Assembly (NCBI GenBank): GCA_946479035.1
Contig: CAMLDW010000016.1
Span: 1-48,854, forward strand
Source: an uncultured Chthonomonadaceae bacterium
GTDB taxonomy: Bacteria > Armatimonadota > Fimbriimonadia > Fimbriimonadales > Fimbriimonadaceae
Direction: 5' to 3'
DNA: 48,854 nucleotides
Of the stretch, positions 32,178-41,650 are shown in pieces. The notes beneath the pieces were generated by a model, which did no database searches, was not told the DNA's origin, and saw nothing but the letters and a program-made list of their open reading frames with translations. Made by a program: the position numbers and the translations under genes. Positions within the stretch are counted from its first letter, which is position 1; every line of letters begins with the position of its first letter.

Positions 32178-32197
32178 ATATCGGGAATCACCGATAT
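32178..32197. promoter_or_regulatory. Probable ArsR-type operator
   Basis: ATATCGG (32178-32184) and CCGATAT (32191-32197) form a perfect 7-bp inverted repeat with a six-base spacer. It overlaps the -10 and the expected transcription start of the arsR-like gene, as expected for autorepression. Confidence 0.75.
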
Positions 32198-32224
32198 TAT
32201 AGGTCGGTTCCCGGGAAAAGTCAA
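32196..32224 (-). promoter_or_regulatory. Promoter of the arsR-thiol peptide operon
   Basis: On the minus strand TTGACT (32224-32219) and TATAAT (32201-32196) are separated by exactly 17 bases. This is the best sigma-70-type promoter that I see in the window. The predicted 5' leader is only about 16 bases, without a clear SD. Confidence 0.8.
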
Positions 32225-32246
32225 TGGCCCAGTGGAAGTCCCCCTC

Positions 32247-33752
32247 CTACTCGTTCCCCCACCGGTTCACCAGCCACCAGCACGCCTGGTCGTGAGGCAC
32301 GAACTTCGGGTGCGTGATCGCTTCCCACGCCGGCAGGTAGCCCAGCTCGCGCCGCCCGTACTTCCGCAGCCGCACGATCACCTCGTCCACGTGCCTCAGC
32401 GCCAGCCGGCACCGCTCCGCGTCCGCGAGCGAGCCCCCGATCCGCTCGTGCGTGAGCCGTGCCGCCCGCCCCAGCAGCTCGAACACCGTGCGCGTCGCCG
32501 CCAGTTTCGCGATCGCGCCCTCCGGTTCGCCCTCAGCGTAACAGGCGCGCGCCTCCTCCGCCAGACGCACGAACTCGACCATCCCGCGCACGGCGGCGCA
32601 CACCCCCTTTTCTGCCTCGCCCGGCGCGACCGCTTCCGCCCGACCAACGACCGCCAGAGCCTCGTCGCCGATCGCGCCGCTCAGCTCCTCGCCGTGGTGC
32701 ATCCAGGCCAAGAACGGGTTCGAGTAGAGCAGCGTCCGCGACTTGAGCTTGTTGCGGTGGCCGGAAAACGCGAACACACCGCCGACCTGCGGCAGTTCGA
32801 CCCCCATCAGCCGCGCCCACGCGCCGTGCCGCTCCGATTCGTCGGCGTACGCCGCCAAGAAGCCCGGCCCGTCCGGGTCGTGCGAGAGCGCGCCAGCACC
32901 GACGATCGCGGGGAACAGCGTATCGTACGCGCCCATCAGCCCGCTCTCCCAAGTCGTCAGGCAAAAGCCGTGCAGCCGCTGCGAATCGCGCGAGACCTGC
33001 CGGACGTTCTCCTCGCTCTCCGCCAGGTGCATCCAGGCGGCGTTGTAGACGTGCAGCGTCGGGCACCCCACGACCCGGAACCCCCTCTCGGTGAACTTCG
33101 CCGCGCTCTCGCCCAGACCGTGGAAGTATTGCCAGTCGAACACCACCGTCTCCTTCGGCAGATGCCCTAGCGCCTCTGGGTGCTCGAGGAACATGTCGCC
33201 CCACACGGCCGGGGTGCGCCCAGCCGCCACGACCCGCGCCGCCAGGGGGCCGAAGTGGCGCCCGTACAGCTCCGCCTTGCCATGGCCCTCCACGAACTCT
33301 GCGCACTTTGGGCACTTGCCGAGCTGCCAAGTCTCGTCCCCTCCGATGTGGACGAGGTCCGAGTCGAACACCTGCAAGGTGTCCTCCAGGACCCCCTTCG
33401 CGAACCCCACGAACGCAGGGTTGCAAGGGCACGCCTGCATCCCGCTGAAGAGCTCCTCGCGGTACCGCTTTCCCTCCTCCGTGTAAAGGAACCCCTCCAT
33501 GTGCCCGAGCAGGTTGATGAACGGCACGACCTGCAGCGAGGGGAACTCCGACCGCAGCGACTTCACCATCTGCGGCGTCACGGCGCCCGCGCCGTGCGCC
33601 CATGTCGCCGAAGGGAACGCGAACCGGTGCTCGAGGTACAGCCCCAGAGCGCCGAACCCCGCGTCCTGCGTCAGCGCCGCGTACTGGTAGAGGTGGTCCA
33701 GGCTCAGCGCCTGCTCGCGCGCAGCGTCCAACGTCCACATCCGCATTTCCAT
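32247..33752 (-). CDS. Glycoside hydrolase family 20-like protein (beta-N-acetylhexosaminidase-like)
   Basis: The 501-residue protein has a TIM-barrel pattern with the GH20-like catalytic pair in LVHIGGDETWQLGKCPKC (Asp-Glu). Earlier it has VVPFINLLGHMEGFLYTEEG, and later AVWGDMFLEHPEALG, which match barrel strands of hexosaminidases. No signal peptide is seen at ATG 33752, so it may be cytoplasmic, releasing N-acetylglucosamine-type sugars from imported oligosaccharides. A helical C-terminal domain follows. Longer reading frames upstream pass through repeat DNA and are rejected. Confidence 0.78.
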   Translation of the reverse strand: MEMRMWTLDAAREQALSLDHLYQYAALTQDAGFGALGLYLEHRFAFPSATWAHGAGAVTPQMVKSLRSEFPSLQVVPFINLLGHMEGFLYTEEGKRYREELFSGMQACPCNPAFVGFAKGVLEDTLQVFDSDLVHIGGDETWQLGKCPKCAEFVEGHGKAELYGRHFGPLAARVVAAGRTPAVWGDMFLEHPEALGHLPKETVVFDWQYFHGLGESAAKFTERGFRVVGCPTLHVYNAAWMHLAESEENVRQVSRDSQRLHGFCLTTWESGLMGAYDTLFPAIVGAGALSHDPDGPGFLAAYADESERHGAWARLMGVELPQVGGVFAFSGHRNKLKSRTLLYSNPFLAWMHHGEELSGAIGDEALAVVGRAEAVAPGEAEKGVCAAVRGMVEFVRLAEEARACYAEGEPEGAIAKLAATRTVFELLGRAARLTHERIGGSLADAERCRLALRHVDEVIVRLRKYGRRELGYLPAWEAITHPKFVPHDQACWWLVNRWGNE

Positions 33753-33793
33753 CGCGCGCAGTCTACGTCTTCCGCCTGGAGACCGCGGCATCA

Positions 33794-33987
33794 GGGAGGG
33801 TGCCGCTCTGCGGCACCTCGCTTCCAGCGGACAATTGCCGCAAGCGGACCCCCACCCTAACCTTGGCGCGGGCGAAGTCTCCGCTGGAGACTTCGCGCGG
33901 CCAGTCCCAAGGGGGAGGGAACCGGAGGAACTGTGCCCGCTGATCGCGTTGCGCCTGGCGACGGGGAGGGTGCCGCTCCGCGGCACC
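33794..33987. repeat. Direct repeat pair with internal hairpins, and an interrupted dispersed element (copy 3)
   Basis: GGGAGGGTGCCGCTCTGCGG (33794-33813) and its near-identical partner at 33964-33983 both continue into CACC and contain GTGCCGC/GCGGCAC stems. Between them lie CCCCCACCCTAACC (33849-33862) and CCCAAGGGGGAGGG (about 33906-33919), the two halves of the dispersed element, separated by a hairpin of 11-bp arms (33872-33882 with 33886-33896). Confidence 0.65.
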
Positions 33988-34002
33988 GCACATCGCTCCG
34001 AT

Positions 34003-34141
34003 GCCTCCGCCACACATCGAGTGGTGGAGGCTATAAGGCGAAGGCACCGCTGCGCAGCACCGAAAACGTAGGGCCGGCCTCCTGGGCGGCCTCTGGAGCA
34101 CGAACCCCAGATGCCTCTGCCATGCAACGGATGGCGGAGGC
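34003..34141. repeat. Two REP-like hairpins
   Basis: Copy 1 pairs 34003-34013 with 34021-34031 and copy 2 pairs 34113-34123 with 34131-34141. Each has 11-bp arms, a seven-base loop and the shared flanks GATGCCTC and GGAGGCTAT. Together with 33794-33987 they fill the 540-base interval between the hexosaminidase and hemW, which holds no gene that I can support. Confidence 0.75.
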
Positions 34142-34168
34142 TATGGCCCAAGCCAGGCGACAAAAAAA

Positions 34169-34186
34169 GCCCCGCTTTCGCGGGGC
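34169..34186 (-). terminator. Intrinsic terminator of hemW
   Basis: GCCCCGC and GCGGGGC form a 7-bp stem with a four-base loop, followed on the minus strand by TTTTTTT (34168-34162). It lies about 110 bases after the hemW stop. Confidence 0.85.
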
Positions 34187-34295
34187 CTCGCAAGAATGGA
34201 TGCACTGGTAGCAGCCAGTACTTTTCTCCGAGGACGAGTATTGCACACAAAAACGGCCCAATTTCAAGAAAAGCGCAAACTTTTTGCCCCTCTCG

Positions 34296-35417
34296 TTACG
34301 TCGCAAGCCGCGTAACGACCTCGGAGCAGAAGTGCCGTCCTGCCGGAGTCAGCTTGAACCTAGCCTCGTCGCCCTCCAGCCATCCCGCCCGGGTCGCGTA
34401 CTCGACCCCGGACTTTTCCACACTCACCGATCCGGCCGCAATCCCCTCGTTCAACCTCAGACCGAGCATCAGACGCTCGAGTTCCATAGCGCTTTTGTCC
34501 AGTTCCTCCGTTTCGCACCAGAGCCCAGTGCCCGACTCCACAGCCTCGCAGTAGCGCATCGGGTGCTTCATGACCGTGTATCGGGTGCGGCCGCCGGCTC
34601 CACCAAAGCAGCCGACCGCCCCCGGCCCGTAGCCGAGGTACTCCTCGCCGTGCCAGTAACAGAGGTTGTGCCGCGACTCGAACCCCGCCTTGCAGAAGTT
34701 GCTGATCTCGTACTGCAGGTACCCGGCCTCCTGCGCCATCGAGCACGCCAGGTCGTACATCCGCACCTGCGACTCCTCGTCCGGGAGGTCGAGCATCCCA
34801 CGATGCGCGTAGCGGTGGAACCGCGTGTTCGGCTCGATCGTGAGGCAATACAGGCTTAGGTGCTCCGGGTTTAGAGAAAAGGCGGTCTCGAGGTTCGCCT
34901 TCCACCCCCTCGGCGACTGACCGGGCAGAGCGAACATCAGGTCGAGGTTCACGTTCTCGAACCCGGCCCGGCGCGAAATCGAGACGGCCCGCGCAACGTC
35001 GCTCGCCTCATGGATCCGCCCGAGCTGGACCAGGTCGTGCGACTGGAAGCTCTGCGCCCCGAGACTCAGCCTGTTGAATCCGGCCTCGCGCATCGCCGCG
35101 AACTTCTCTGCGTCGGCGGTGCCGGGGTTCGCCTCGCTCGTCACCTCAGCGCCATCCACCAGAGGGTGGGCTTCCAGCACCGCGCGCAGCAGCCGCGCCA
35201 ACTGCACGCCGGAAAGGAAGGTGGGCGTGCCGCCGCCGAAGAACACAGTCTTGGCCGGTCGGCCCCTCCACGGGCTGGCCGAGACCTCGCGCTCGAGAGC
35301 GTCCACGGTCCGGCCCACGATCTCGCCGGACATCGCATACGAGTTAAAGTCGCAGTAGCCGCACTTGCTGGGGCAAAACGGCGTGTGGACGTACACGGCG
35401 ACGGAGGAGAGGCTCAA
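34296..35417 (-). CDS. hemW: Radical SAM heme chaperone HemW (oxygen-independent coproporphyrinogen oxidase-like)
   Basis: HemW is a radical SAM protein that delivers heme, related to HemN but without oxidase activity. The 373-residue protein has the cluster motif FCPSKCGYCDF (CxxxCxxC followed by Asp-Phe as in HemW, not the fourth Cys of HemN). It also has VFFGGGTPTFLSGVQLARLL, NRLSLGAQSFQSHDLVQLGR and the C-terminal winged-helix part. TTG 35417 fits the family start (SLSSVAVYVHTPFC); GTG 35396 is another choice. No heme genes adjoin it. Confidence 0.85.
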   Translation of the reverse strand: MSLSSVAVYVHTPFCPSKCGYCDFNSYAMSGEIVGRTVDALEREVSASPWRGRPAKTVFFGGGTPTFLSGVQLARLLRAVLEAHPLVDGAEVTSEANPGTADAEKFAAMREAGFNRLSLGAQSFQSHDLVQLGRIHEASDVARAVSISRRAGFENVNLDLMFALPGQSPRGWKANLETAFSLNPEHLSLYCLTIEPNTRFHRYAHRGMLDLPDEESQVRMYDLACSMAQEAGYLQYEISNFCKAGFESRHNLCYWHGEEYLGYGPGAVGCFGGAGGRTRYTVMKHPMRYCEAVESGTGLWCETEELDKSAMELERLMLGLRLNEGIAAGSVSVEKSGVEYATRAGWLEGDEARFKLTPAGRHFCSEVVTRLAT

Positions 35418-35513
35418 ACCTGTACTGAGGGTAGCACGAGGCAGGCAGGAGCCAAAAGGCACTGGGCGGAGCGCGGTTTGCAAGAACAAACCCGGGCCGG
35501 CAGCGTCCTGGCC

Positions 35514-35519
35514 TATACT
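35514..35519 (+). promoter_or_regulatory. -10 element upstream of the Gln/Gly-rich exported protein
   Basis: TATACT stands 32 bases before ATG 35552, identical to the hexamer before the HAD gene. A good -35 is not seen. Confidence 0.4.
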
Positions 35520-35551
35520 TAGGTTCTACTGAGTCAACGGAGTTCGAAAAG

Positions 35552-36088
35552 ATGAGTACAAATTGGAAAGCACCCGTCCTGGCCTTCTTAGGCCTGGCAG
35601 CCCTCGCCGTCGCGGTCCCGGTCAGCGTCGCGAACGCGCAAGAGAAGGCACAGAACACGCAGGACATCCAGCAGACCGGCCAAACGACGACCGGTCAGCG
35701 GACCCAGCGCACTGTGCAAGACTATTACCAAGATCCAGCACGGTTCCAGCAGCGCGGCCAAGGCGCTGGCCAAGACTTCCGCCAAGGCCAGCCTCCCCAG
35801 CAGGGCGGGCCGGACATGATGATGCAGCGCGGCATGATGGGGATGGGCCCCGCCACGATGGTCGTCGACAACCAGTTCCTCTACATCCTGCAGGGCAACC
35901 AGCTCTACAAGGTCAACAAGAACACGCTCGAGGTCGTCGCGACCGGAATGCTTCCGATGCCGATGCCAGGTCAGCCGCGGTTCGGCGGCGGCCCTGACGG
36001 CGCTCCCGGCGTGCGCGGCGGCGGAGCAGGCGGCGGAGTCGCGACAGGCGGCGGTGCGGCTGCCGGCGGCGGCGGAACCGCGAAATAG
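35552..36088 (+). CDS. Exported low-complexity Gln/Gly-rich protein
   Basis: The 178-residue product has a signal peptide (LAFLGLAALAVAVPVSVANA), a Gln-rich section (RTQRTVQDYYQDPARFQQRG), a Met-rich stretch, one structured segment (MVVDNQFLYILQGNQLYKVN then KNTLEVV) and a Gly/Ala tail. The structured segment is the kind found in short exported proteins that combine one beta-hairpin unit with disordered tails; function unknown. CGGAG lies before the ATG. It precedes deoB by nine bases and may be co-transcribed. Confidence 0.7.
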   Translation: MSTNWKAPVLAFLGLAALAVAVPVSVANAQEKAQNTQDIQQTGQTTTGQRTQRTVQDYYQDPARFQQRGQGAGQDFRQGQPPQQGGPDMMMQRGMMGMGPATMVVDNQFLYILQGNQLYKVNKNTLEVVATGMLPMPMPGQPRFGGGPDGAPGVRGGGAGGGVATGGGAAAGGGGTAK

Positions 36089-36097
36089 GCTAGTCGG

Positions 36098-37240
<1,143 letters not shown>

Positions 37241-37255
37241 TGGCCTCAGCCCCGC

Positions 37256-37834
37256 TCACCACGGATGGCTGACGCCGCTGGGAGAGTCGATGCCGGCCAG
37301 TCCGCCCTGGGCAGGAACGAGCACGAGCTTTTTGCGGTTGGCTTCGACCACCGATCGCGCGCCGGAATCGTCCCGCAGCGCCGCAAGCGCGGGACGGTGC
37401 GCGGGAGAAAAGAGCACAGGATGGCCGTGGCGATCGGGCTCTTCGGAGTAGAGCGGCGCGACGATGGCTCCCGCGTCCGCCTCCTCGTATGCCTCCAGGA
37501 TCGCTCTCACGACGTCCGTGCGCAGATCCGGCATGTCGCCCAGCGCGACCAGCACGGCGCTCCCTTCGGGGGTCGCGCGCACGCCCGCGGCGATCGAACT
37601 TCCGAGCCCGAGCTCGAACTCAGCGTTAAAGACGCACCTCGCCGGAGCCGCGGCGCGGGCGACCTCGTCGGAATCGCGGCCCGTCACCACGACGACCTCG
37701 AGCCCGCAGCCGAGCAACGTGCGCACCACTGCGCCGACGACCGCCGTCTCGCCGAAGGGGCGCAAGAGCTTGTTCGGCCCGCCGAAGCGGCGCGAGAGGC
37801 CGGCGGCGGGCACGACCGCGCTAACCGCGCGCAC
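37256..37834 (-). CDS. MocA/MobA-like nucleotidyltransferase
   Basis: This probable molybdenum cofactor cytidylyltransferase makes the dinucleotide form of molybdopterin used by xanthine-dehydrogenase-family enzymes. The 192-residue protein has the nucleotide loop AVVPAAGLSRRFGGPNKLLR, the metal-binding LVALGDMPDLRTD and GHPVLFSPAHRPAL. GTG 37834 overlaps the XdhC-like gene by 14 bases. Placement in an operon with two hydroxylase subunits and XdhC supports this over a general MobA. Confidence 0.85.
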   Translation of the reverse strand: MRAVSAVVPAAGLSRRFGGPNKLLRPFGETAVVGAVVRTLLGCGLEVVVVTGRDSDEVARAAAPARCVFNAEFELGLGSSIAAGVRATPEGSAVLVALGDMPDLRTDVVRAILEAYEEADAGAIVAPLYSEEPDRHGHPVLFSPAHRPALAALRDDSGARSVVEANRKKLVLVPAQGGLAGIDSPSGVSHPW

Positions 37835-38828
37835 GCCTCACCTTGACGACCTCAGCGATCACGGCCAGCGCGATCTCTTCCGGGTTCTCCGCGCCGATGT
37901 CGAGCCCGATCGGGCCGTGGATGCGCGCGACCTGCTCCTCGGTGAGGCCCCGCTCGAGCAGCGAGACGCGCCTTTTTGCCGCCGTTGTCTTGCTGCCGAG
38001 CGCCCCGACGTACGAGACGCCGCTGCGCAAGAGCACTTCGAGCGCAGCCTCATCGATCTTGGGGTCGTGCGTGAGCGCGACCGCGTAGGTGTCCGCGTCC
38101 AGCTTGATCCCCTTGAGCGCGTCCTGCGGCCATTCGTCGAGCATCGCGTCGGGCTGCTCGTCGAAGCGCGCCTTGTCGGCGAACGCGCCGCGCGGGTCGA
38201 TCACGATCGTCTCAAAGCCGACCTGCTTGGCATAGACGATGAGCGCGCGAGCGATGTGCACCGCGCCGATGATCACCAGCCGCGGGCGCGGCGCGAGCAC
38301 GTTTAAGAACCACTGCTCCCCCGCGACCTCTGCAATACGGCTCTGCCCGCTCTTGTAGGCGGACTCGAGCTCAGCGTCCAGCGGCGAACAGCAGACGGCC
38401 TCGCCAGGGCGGCGCAGCGTTTGAGCGAACGGGTCCATCCGCGTGGCGAGCACGCAGCCCGTGTCGCTTGAGACGAACGTGGCGAGCTCGGACCAGAGGC
38501 CGGGGTCGCGCGATGCGGGCGCAGGGTCGATCCAGACGTCCACCTCGCCGCCGCACATGAGCCCGGTGTGCCAGACCTTGTCGCCCTCGACGTGGGGGAA
38601 CTCGAGCTTGCGCGGCTGGCCCTTTCCGATCGCCTCGAGCGCGGCTTCGATCACCGCCGATTCGATGCACCCGCCGCTCACGGAGCCGCAGACGAGCCCG
38701 TCCTCGCGCACGCCCATCACCGAGCCGGTCTCTCGCGGCGAGGACCCTTTGGTCCGAACGACGGTCGCCAGTGCGAACCGGCGACCGTCGTCGTTCCATT
38801 GCCGAAGCGTCGGCAGGACTTCGCGCAT
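37821..38828 (-). CDS. XdhC/CoxI-family molybdenum cofactor insertion protein
   Basis: XdhC proteins bind the molybdenum cofactor, help its sulfuration and deliver it to xanthine-dehydrogenase-type enzymes. The 335-residue protein has the N-terminal XdhC domain (FALATVVRTKGSSPRETGSV and GSVSGGCIESAVIEAA) and the C-terminal Rossmann domain (LVIIGAVHIARALIVYAK, YAVALTHDPKIDEAALEVLL, IHGPIGLDIGAENPEEIALA). It starts three bases after the catalytic subunit gene and overlaps the MocA-like gene. Confidence 0.92.
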   Translation of the reverse strand: MREVLPTLRQWNDDGRRFALATVVRTKGSSPRETGSVMGVREDGLVCGSVSGGCIESAVIEAALEAIGKGQPRKLEFPHVEGDKVWHTGLMCGGEVDVWIDPAPASRDPGLWSELATFVSSDTGCVLATRMDPFAQTLRRPGEAVCCSPLDAELESAYKSGQSRIAEVAGEQWFLNVLAPRPRLVIIGAVHIARALIVYAKQVGFETIVIDPRGAFADKARFDEQPDAMLDEWPQDALKGIKLDADTYAVALTHDPKIDEAALEVLLRSGVSYVGALGSKTTAAKRRVSLLERGLTEEQVARIHGPIGLDIGAENPEEIALAVIAEVVKVRRARG

Positions 38829-38831
38829 GCG

Positions 38832-40898
38832 CTAGACCATCTCGTCGAGCTTGATCGGGAACTTGCGCACCCGCTTGCCCGTGACGGCGCAGACGGCGTT
38901 CGCGACCGCGGCGGGGGCGGAGGGGTATCCGATCTCGCCCATGCCGCACGGCCCGTCGCCGCTCTCGATGATGGTGACCTCGGTCTTGGGGCCGTGCTGT
39001 AGGCGCGCCCACTCGTAGTCGTAGGGCGTGCTCTGCACGACGCCGCCCTTTTCGATCGTGATCCCCGCGTAGAGCGCGGTCGCGATGCCGTCGACGCACG
39101 ATCCCTGCATCTGCATCTCGACGCCCATGGGGTTGATCGTGGTGCCGGTGTCGATGACGATGACGGCGCGATGGACCTTGACCTCGCCGTTCTCGATGCT
39201 GAGCTCGATCACGTGCGCGACGCGCCCTTCGTAGCCGTTGTAGATGGCGATCCCTCGGCCCCAACCTTGCGGCAGCGCCTTGCCCCAGCCCGACTTCTCC
39301 TCGACGAGGTCGAGGACCTTGAGCATGCGCGGGTCTGTGGTGTTCTCGCGGCGGAACTGCAGCGGGTCTTTTCCGGCCGCGCGCGCCATCTCGTCGATGA
39401 AGCACTCGATCGCGGGGTTGACCTGGCTGTTGTTGACGGACCGCCACGCGCCGGTCGGCACTGGCGAGGCCGCGCCGCCGTTCATCTGCGTCGCGTTCGG
39501 GATCACGTTGTACACGAGCCCCGCTTGGCCAGGGCGCGAGGCCGTGCGCGACGAGCCGCCGCCGACCGAGATGAACTGGTGGCTGAACCCGACCGGCTTT
39601 CCGCTCGAGTCCAGCGCACCGCGCATCGCGTGGTAGCTCATCGGCCTGTAGAAGTCGTTGCGCAAGTCGTCCTCGCGCGTGTAGAGCAGCTTGACCGGCT
39701 TCTGCGCCTTCTTGGAGGCCTCGACCGCGTCCTGCACGAAGTCCACCTGTGAGCGGCGGCCGAACCCGCCGCCGAGCAGCGTGCAGTTGACCGTCACCGA
39801 GCTCGCAGGCAGGTTGAGCATCCGCGAGACCATGCTCTGCACGCTGTCGGGGCCCTGCGAGGGCACCCACATCGTGCAGCTGTCGGCCTTCACGTCCGCG
39901 ACCGCGTTCATCGGCTCCATCGTGTAGTGCGAGAGGTACGGGAAGTCGTAGCTGGCGTCCACGATCTTCGCGCCGCCCGGCATCGGCGGGTGCTCGCCGA
40001 CCGCCTCGCGCGTGCGCTTCGTGAGCTCGGCAGAGTCCAGGCCCGCGTTCGGGCCGAGGTCCCAATCGAGCTTGAGCGCCTCGCGCCCCTTGATCGCGGC
40101 CCAAGTGTTGGTGCCGAGCACCGCGACGCCGCTCGAGATCTGCACGACGTCGGTGACGCCGGGCACCTTGCGAGCCTCGGTGTCGTCCACTGACCGGAGC
40201 GAAGCGCCGAACGCCGGCCTTCTCGCCACGACGCCGTACACGGCGCCTGGTATCTGAACGTCCTGCGCGTAGACCGCGCGGCCCGTGACGATCTCAGGCG
40301 TGTCGGTGCGCCGCGTGGGCTTGCCGATGATGCGGAACTTGCTCTTTTCCTTGAGCGGGACGGACCCGTTGGGGACCTCCATCCCGGCGGCGGTCGAGGC
40401 GAGGTCGCCGTACGGCTTGGACTTTCCGGAGGCGTCGTGGAGCACGTTGCCGTTTTCCGTGCGACATCCGGCCTTGTCGACGCCCCACTGCTGCGCGGCG
40501 GCGCCGAGCAGCATGTCGCGCGCGGCCGCGCCCATCTGGGCTAGCTGGCCGTGCATCGAGCGGGTGCTGGAGCTGCCTCCCGTGCCTTGGCGTCCGTACT
40601 TGGCGCCGTCGCCGGGCGCCTGCAGCACCTTGACGCGCGACCAGTCGCAGTCCATGTGCTCGGCGAGGATCATGGCGAGGCCGGTCTTGATGCCCTGGCC
40701 CATTTCAGACTTGTTGACGGTGATCGTGACGCTGCCGTCGGGGTCGAGGCGCACGAAGGCGTTCGGCTCGAGCGACGCGCCGCCTTTGCGCTCCGCTTCC
40801 GCTTTGAGCGCGGGGTAGCAGCCGAGCGCGAAGCTCGCGCTGCTCGCGCCCACCACGGCCAGGAACGTCCTGCGCGAGAGCTGTGGGGATGCGTTCAC
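38832..40898 (-). CDS. Molybdenum hydroxylase large subunit (isoquinoline 1-oxidoreductase beta-like), Tat-exported
   Basis: The catalytic subunit of a xanthine-dehydrogenase-family enzyme. GTG 40898 overlaps the small-subunit stop (GTGA) and gives a twin-arginine signal ([19 protein letters not shown]), so the mature enzyme is likely periplasmic. The 688-residue body has molybdopterin-contact segments ([40 protein letters not shown]) and the base-containing [18 protein letters not shown] near the end. The substrate (an aldehyde or N-heterocycle) is unknown. A membrane cytochrome partner is not in the operon. Confidence 0.9.
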   Translation of the reverse strand: MNASPQLSRRTFLAVVGASSASFALGCYPALKAEAERKGGASLEPNAFVRLDPDGSVTITVNKSEMGQGIKTGLAMILAEHMDCDWSRVKVLQAPGDGAKYGRQGTGGSSSTRSMHGQLAQMGAAARDMLLGAAAQQWGVDKAGCRTENGNVLHDASGKSKPYGDLASTAAGMEVPNGSVPLKEKSKFRIIGKPTRRTDTPEIVTGRAVYAQDVQIPGAVYGVVARRPAFGASLRSVDDTEARKVPGVTDVVQISSGVAVLGTNTWAAIKGREALKLDWDLGPNAGLDSAELTKRTREAVGEHPPMPGGAKIVDASYDFPYLSHYTMEPMNAVADVKADSCTMWVPSQGPDSVQSMVSRMLNLPASSVTVNCTLLGGGFGRRSQVDFVQDAVEASKKAQKPVKLLYTREDDLRNDFYRPMSYHAMRGALDSSGKPVGFSHQFISVGGGSSRTASRPGQAGLVYNVIPNATQMNGGAASPVPTGAWRSVNNSQVNPAIECFIDEMARAAGKDPLQFRRENTTDPRMLKVLDLVEEKSGWGKALPQGWGRGIAIYNGYEGRVAHVIELSIENGEVKVHRAVIVIDTGTTINPMGVEMQMQGSCVDGIATALYAGITIEKGGVVQSTPYDYEWARLQHGPKTEVTIIESGDGPCGMGEIGYPSAPAAVANAVCAVTGKRVRKFPIKLDEMV

Positions 40899-41353
40899 TT
40901 GGCGCCTCCAGCGGCCTTGATGGCCTCCCTCATGCGGTGATAGGTGCCGCACCTGCACAGGTGTGAGCCCATTGCGTCGTCTATGTCTTGGTCTGTCGGG
41001 TTCGGCTTGCCCTCGAGCAGTGCCGCGGCGGCCATCAGCTTGCCGGGCTGGCAGTAGCCGCACTGCGGCACGTCGTGCTCGATCCACGCCTTTTGGAGAG
41101 CGTGGTCGCCCTTGGGCGAGAGCGCCTCGATGGTCGTGACCTTGCCTCCCTTGAGCTCGGAGATCGGCATGAGGCAGCTACGGACCTCGCTGCCGTCGAC
41201 GAGCACAGAGCAGGCGCCGCAGCCTCCGACGCCGCAGCTGAACTTTGTGCCGGTCAGCGCAAGGAGGTCGCGCAGCACCCAGAGCAGCGGCATGTCTGGC
41301 ATCGCTTCGACCTTCTTCTGCTGGCCGTTGACGTTGATCGTGAATTCCGGCAT
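40895..41353 (-). CDS. Molybdenum hydroxylase 2Fe-2S small subunit (isoquinoline 1-oxidoreductase alpha-like)
   Basis: The 152-residue electron-transfer subunit has two iron-sulfur motifs: [15 protein letters not shown] (plant-type) and [16 protein letters not shown] with CRCGTYHRM (helical domain). AGGAGACC lies before ATG 41353. It is the first gene of a four-gene operon (small subunit, large subunit, XdhC, MocA-like), all overlapping or within three bases. It has no signal of its own and presumably travels with the Tat-exported large subunit. Confidence 0.95.
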   Translation of the reverse strand: MPEFTINVNGQQKKVEAMPDMPLLWVLRDLLALTGTKFSCGVGGCGACSVLVDGSEVRSCLMPISELKGGKVTTIEALSPKGDHALQKAWIEHDVPQCGYCQPGKLMAAAALLEGKPNPTDQDIDDAMGSHLCRCGTYHRMREAIKAAGGAK

Positions 41354-41416
41354 GGTGGTCTCCTGGTTCTATTGTAAATGACCATACCGGGAAATGAGTC
41401 CAAAGGTCACCAGGGC

Positions 41417-41487
41417 GGTTCGGATTAGTCGGAGGATGGTTCGGATTGGTTCGGATTAGTCCGGGTTGGTTCGGGTTGGTTCGGATT
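41417..41487. repeat. Decamer tandem array A (seven units)
   Basis: Units of GGTTCGGATT begin at 41417, 41427 (diverged, 11 bases), 41438, 41448, 41458, 41468 and 41478. The complement of the unit (AATCCGAACC) resembles the unit of array B. Confidence 0.85.
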
Positions 41488-41571
41488 GGATCTACTCGGC
41501 TTCGGGTTTGGCCGCGCAGGTCCTCACATTTGCAAAGGCCAATCCAAGCCAGGGCAAGGGAAGGGCTCATG

Positions 41572-41631
41572 CCCTAACAAACCCTAACAAACCCGGACAA
41601 ACGCGCGCAAACCCGAACGATCCCGGACTGT
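41572..41631. repeat. Decamer tandem array B (six units)
   Basis: Six exact ten-base units run from 41572: CCCTAACAAA twice, then CCCGGACAAA, CGCGCGCAAA, CCCGAACGAT and CCCGGACTGT. It lies directly before the permease start and is related to array A in inverted orientation. The remainder of 41354-41650 holds no gene that I can support. Confidence 0.8.
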
Positions 41632-41650
41632 GCCGTGGCATTATCCCGCC

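Noticed and set aside
33794..34141. Possible CRISPR array
   Set aside because: Repeats are few, unequal in spacing and different in type, with no cas genes; hairpin repeats fit better.
33753..34250. N-terminal extension of the GH20-like protein
   Set aside because: It would read through hairpin repeats and has no similarity to the family.
38371..40104. Arg-rich minus-strand frame over the hydroxylase large subunit
   Set aside because: Shadow frame; the true protein is in the frame ending at 38832.
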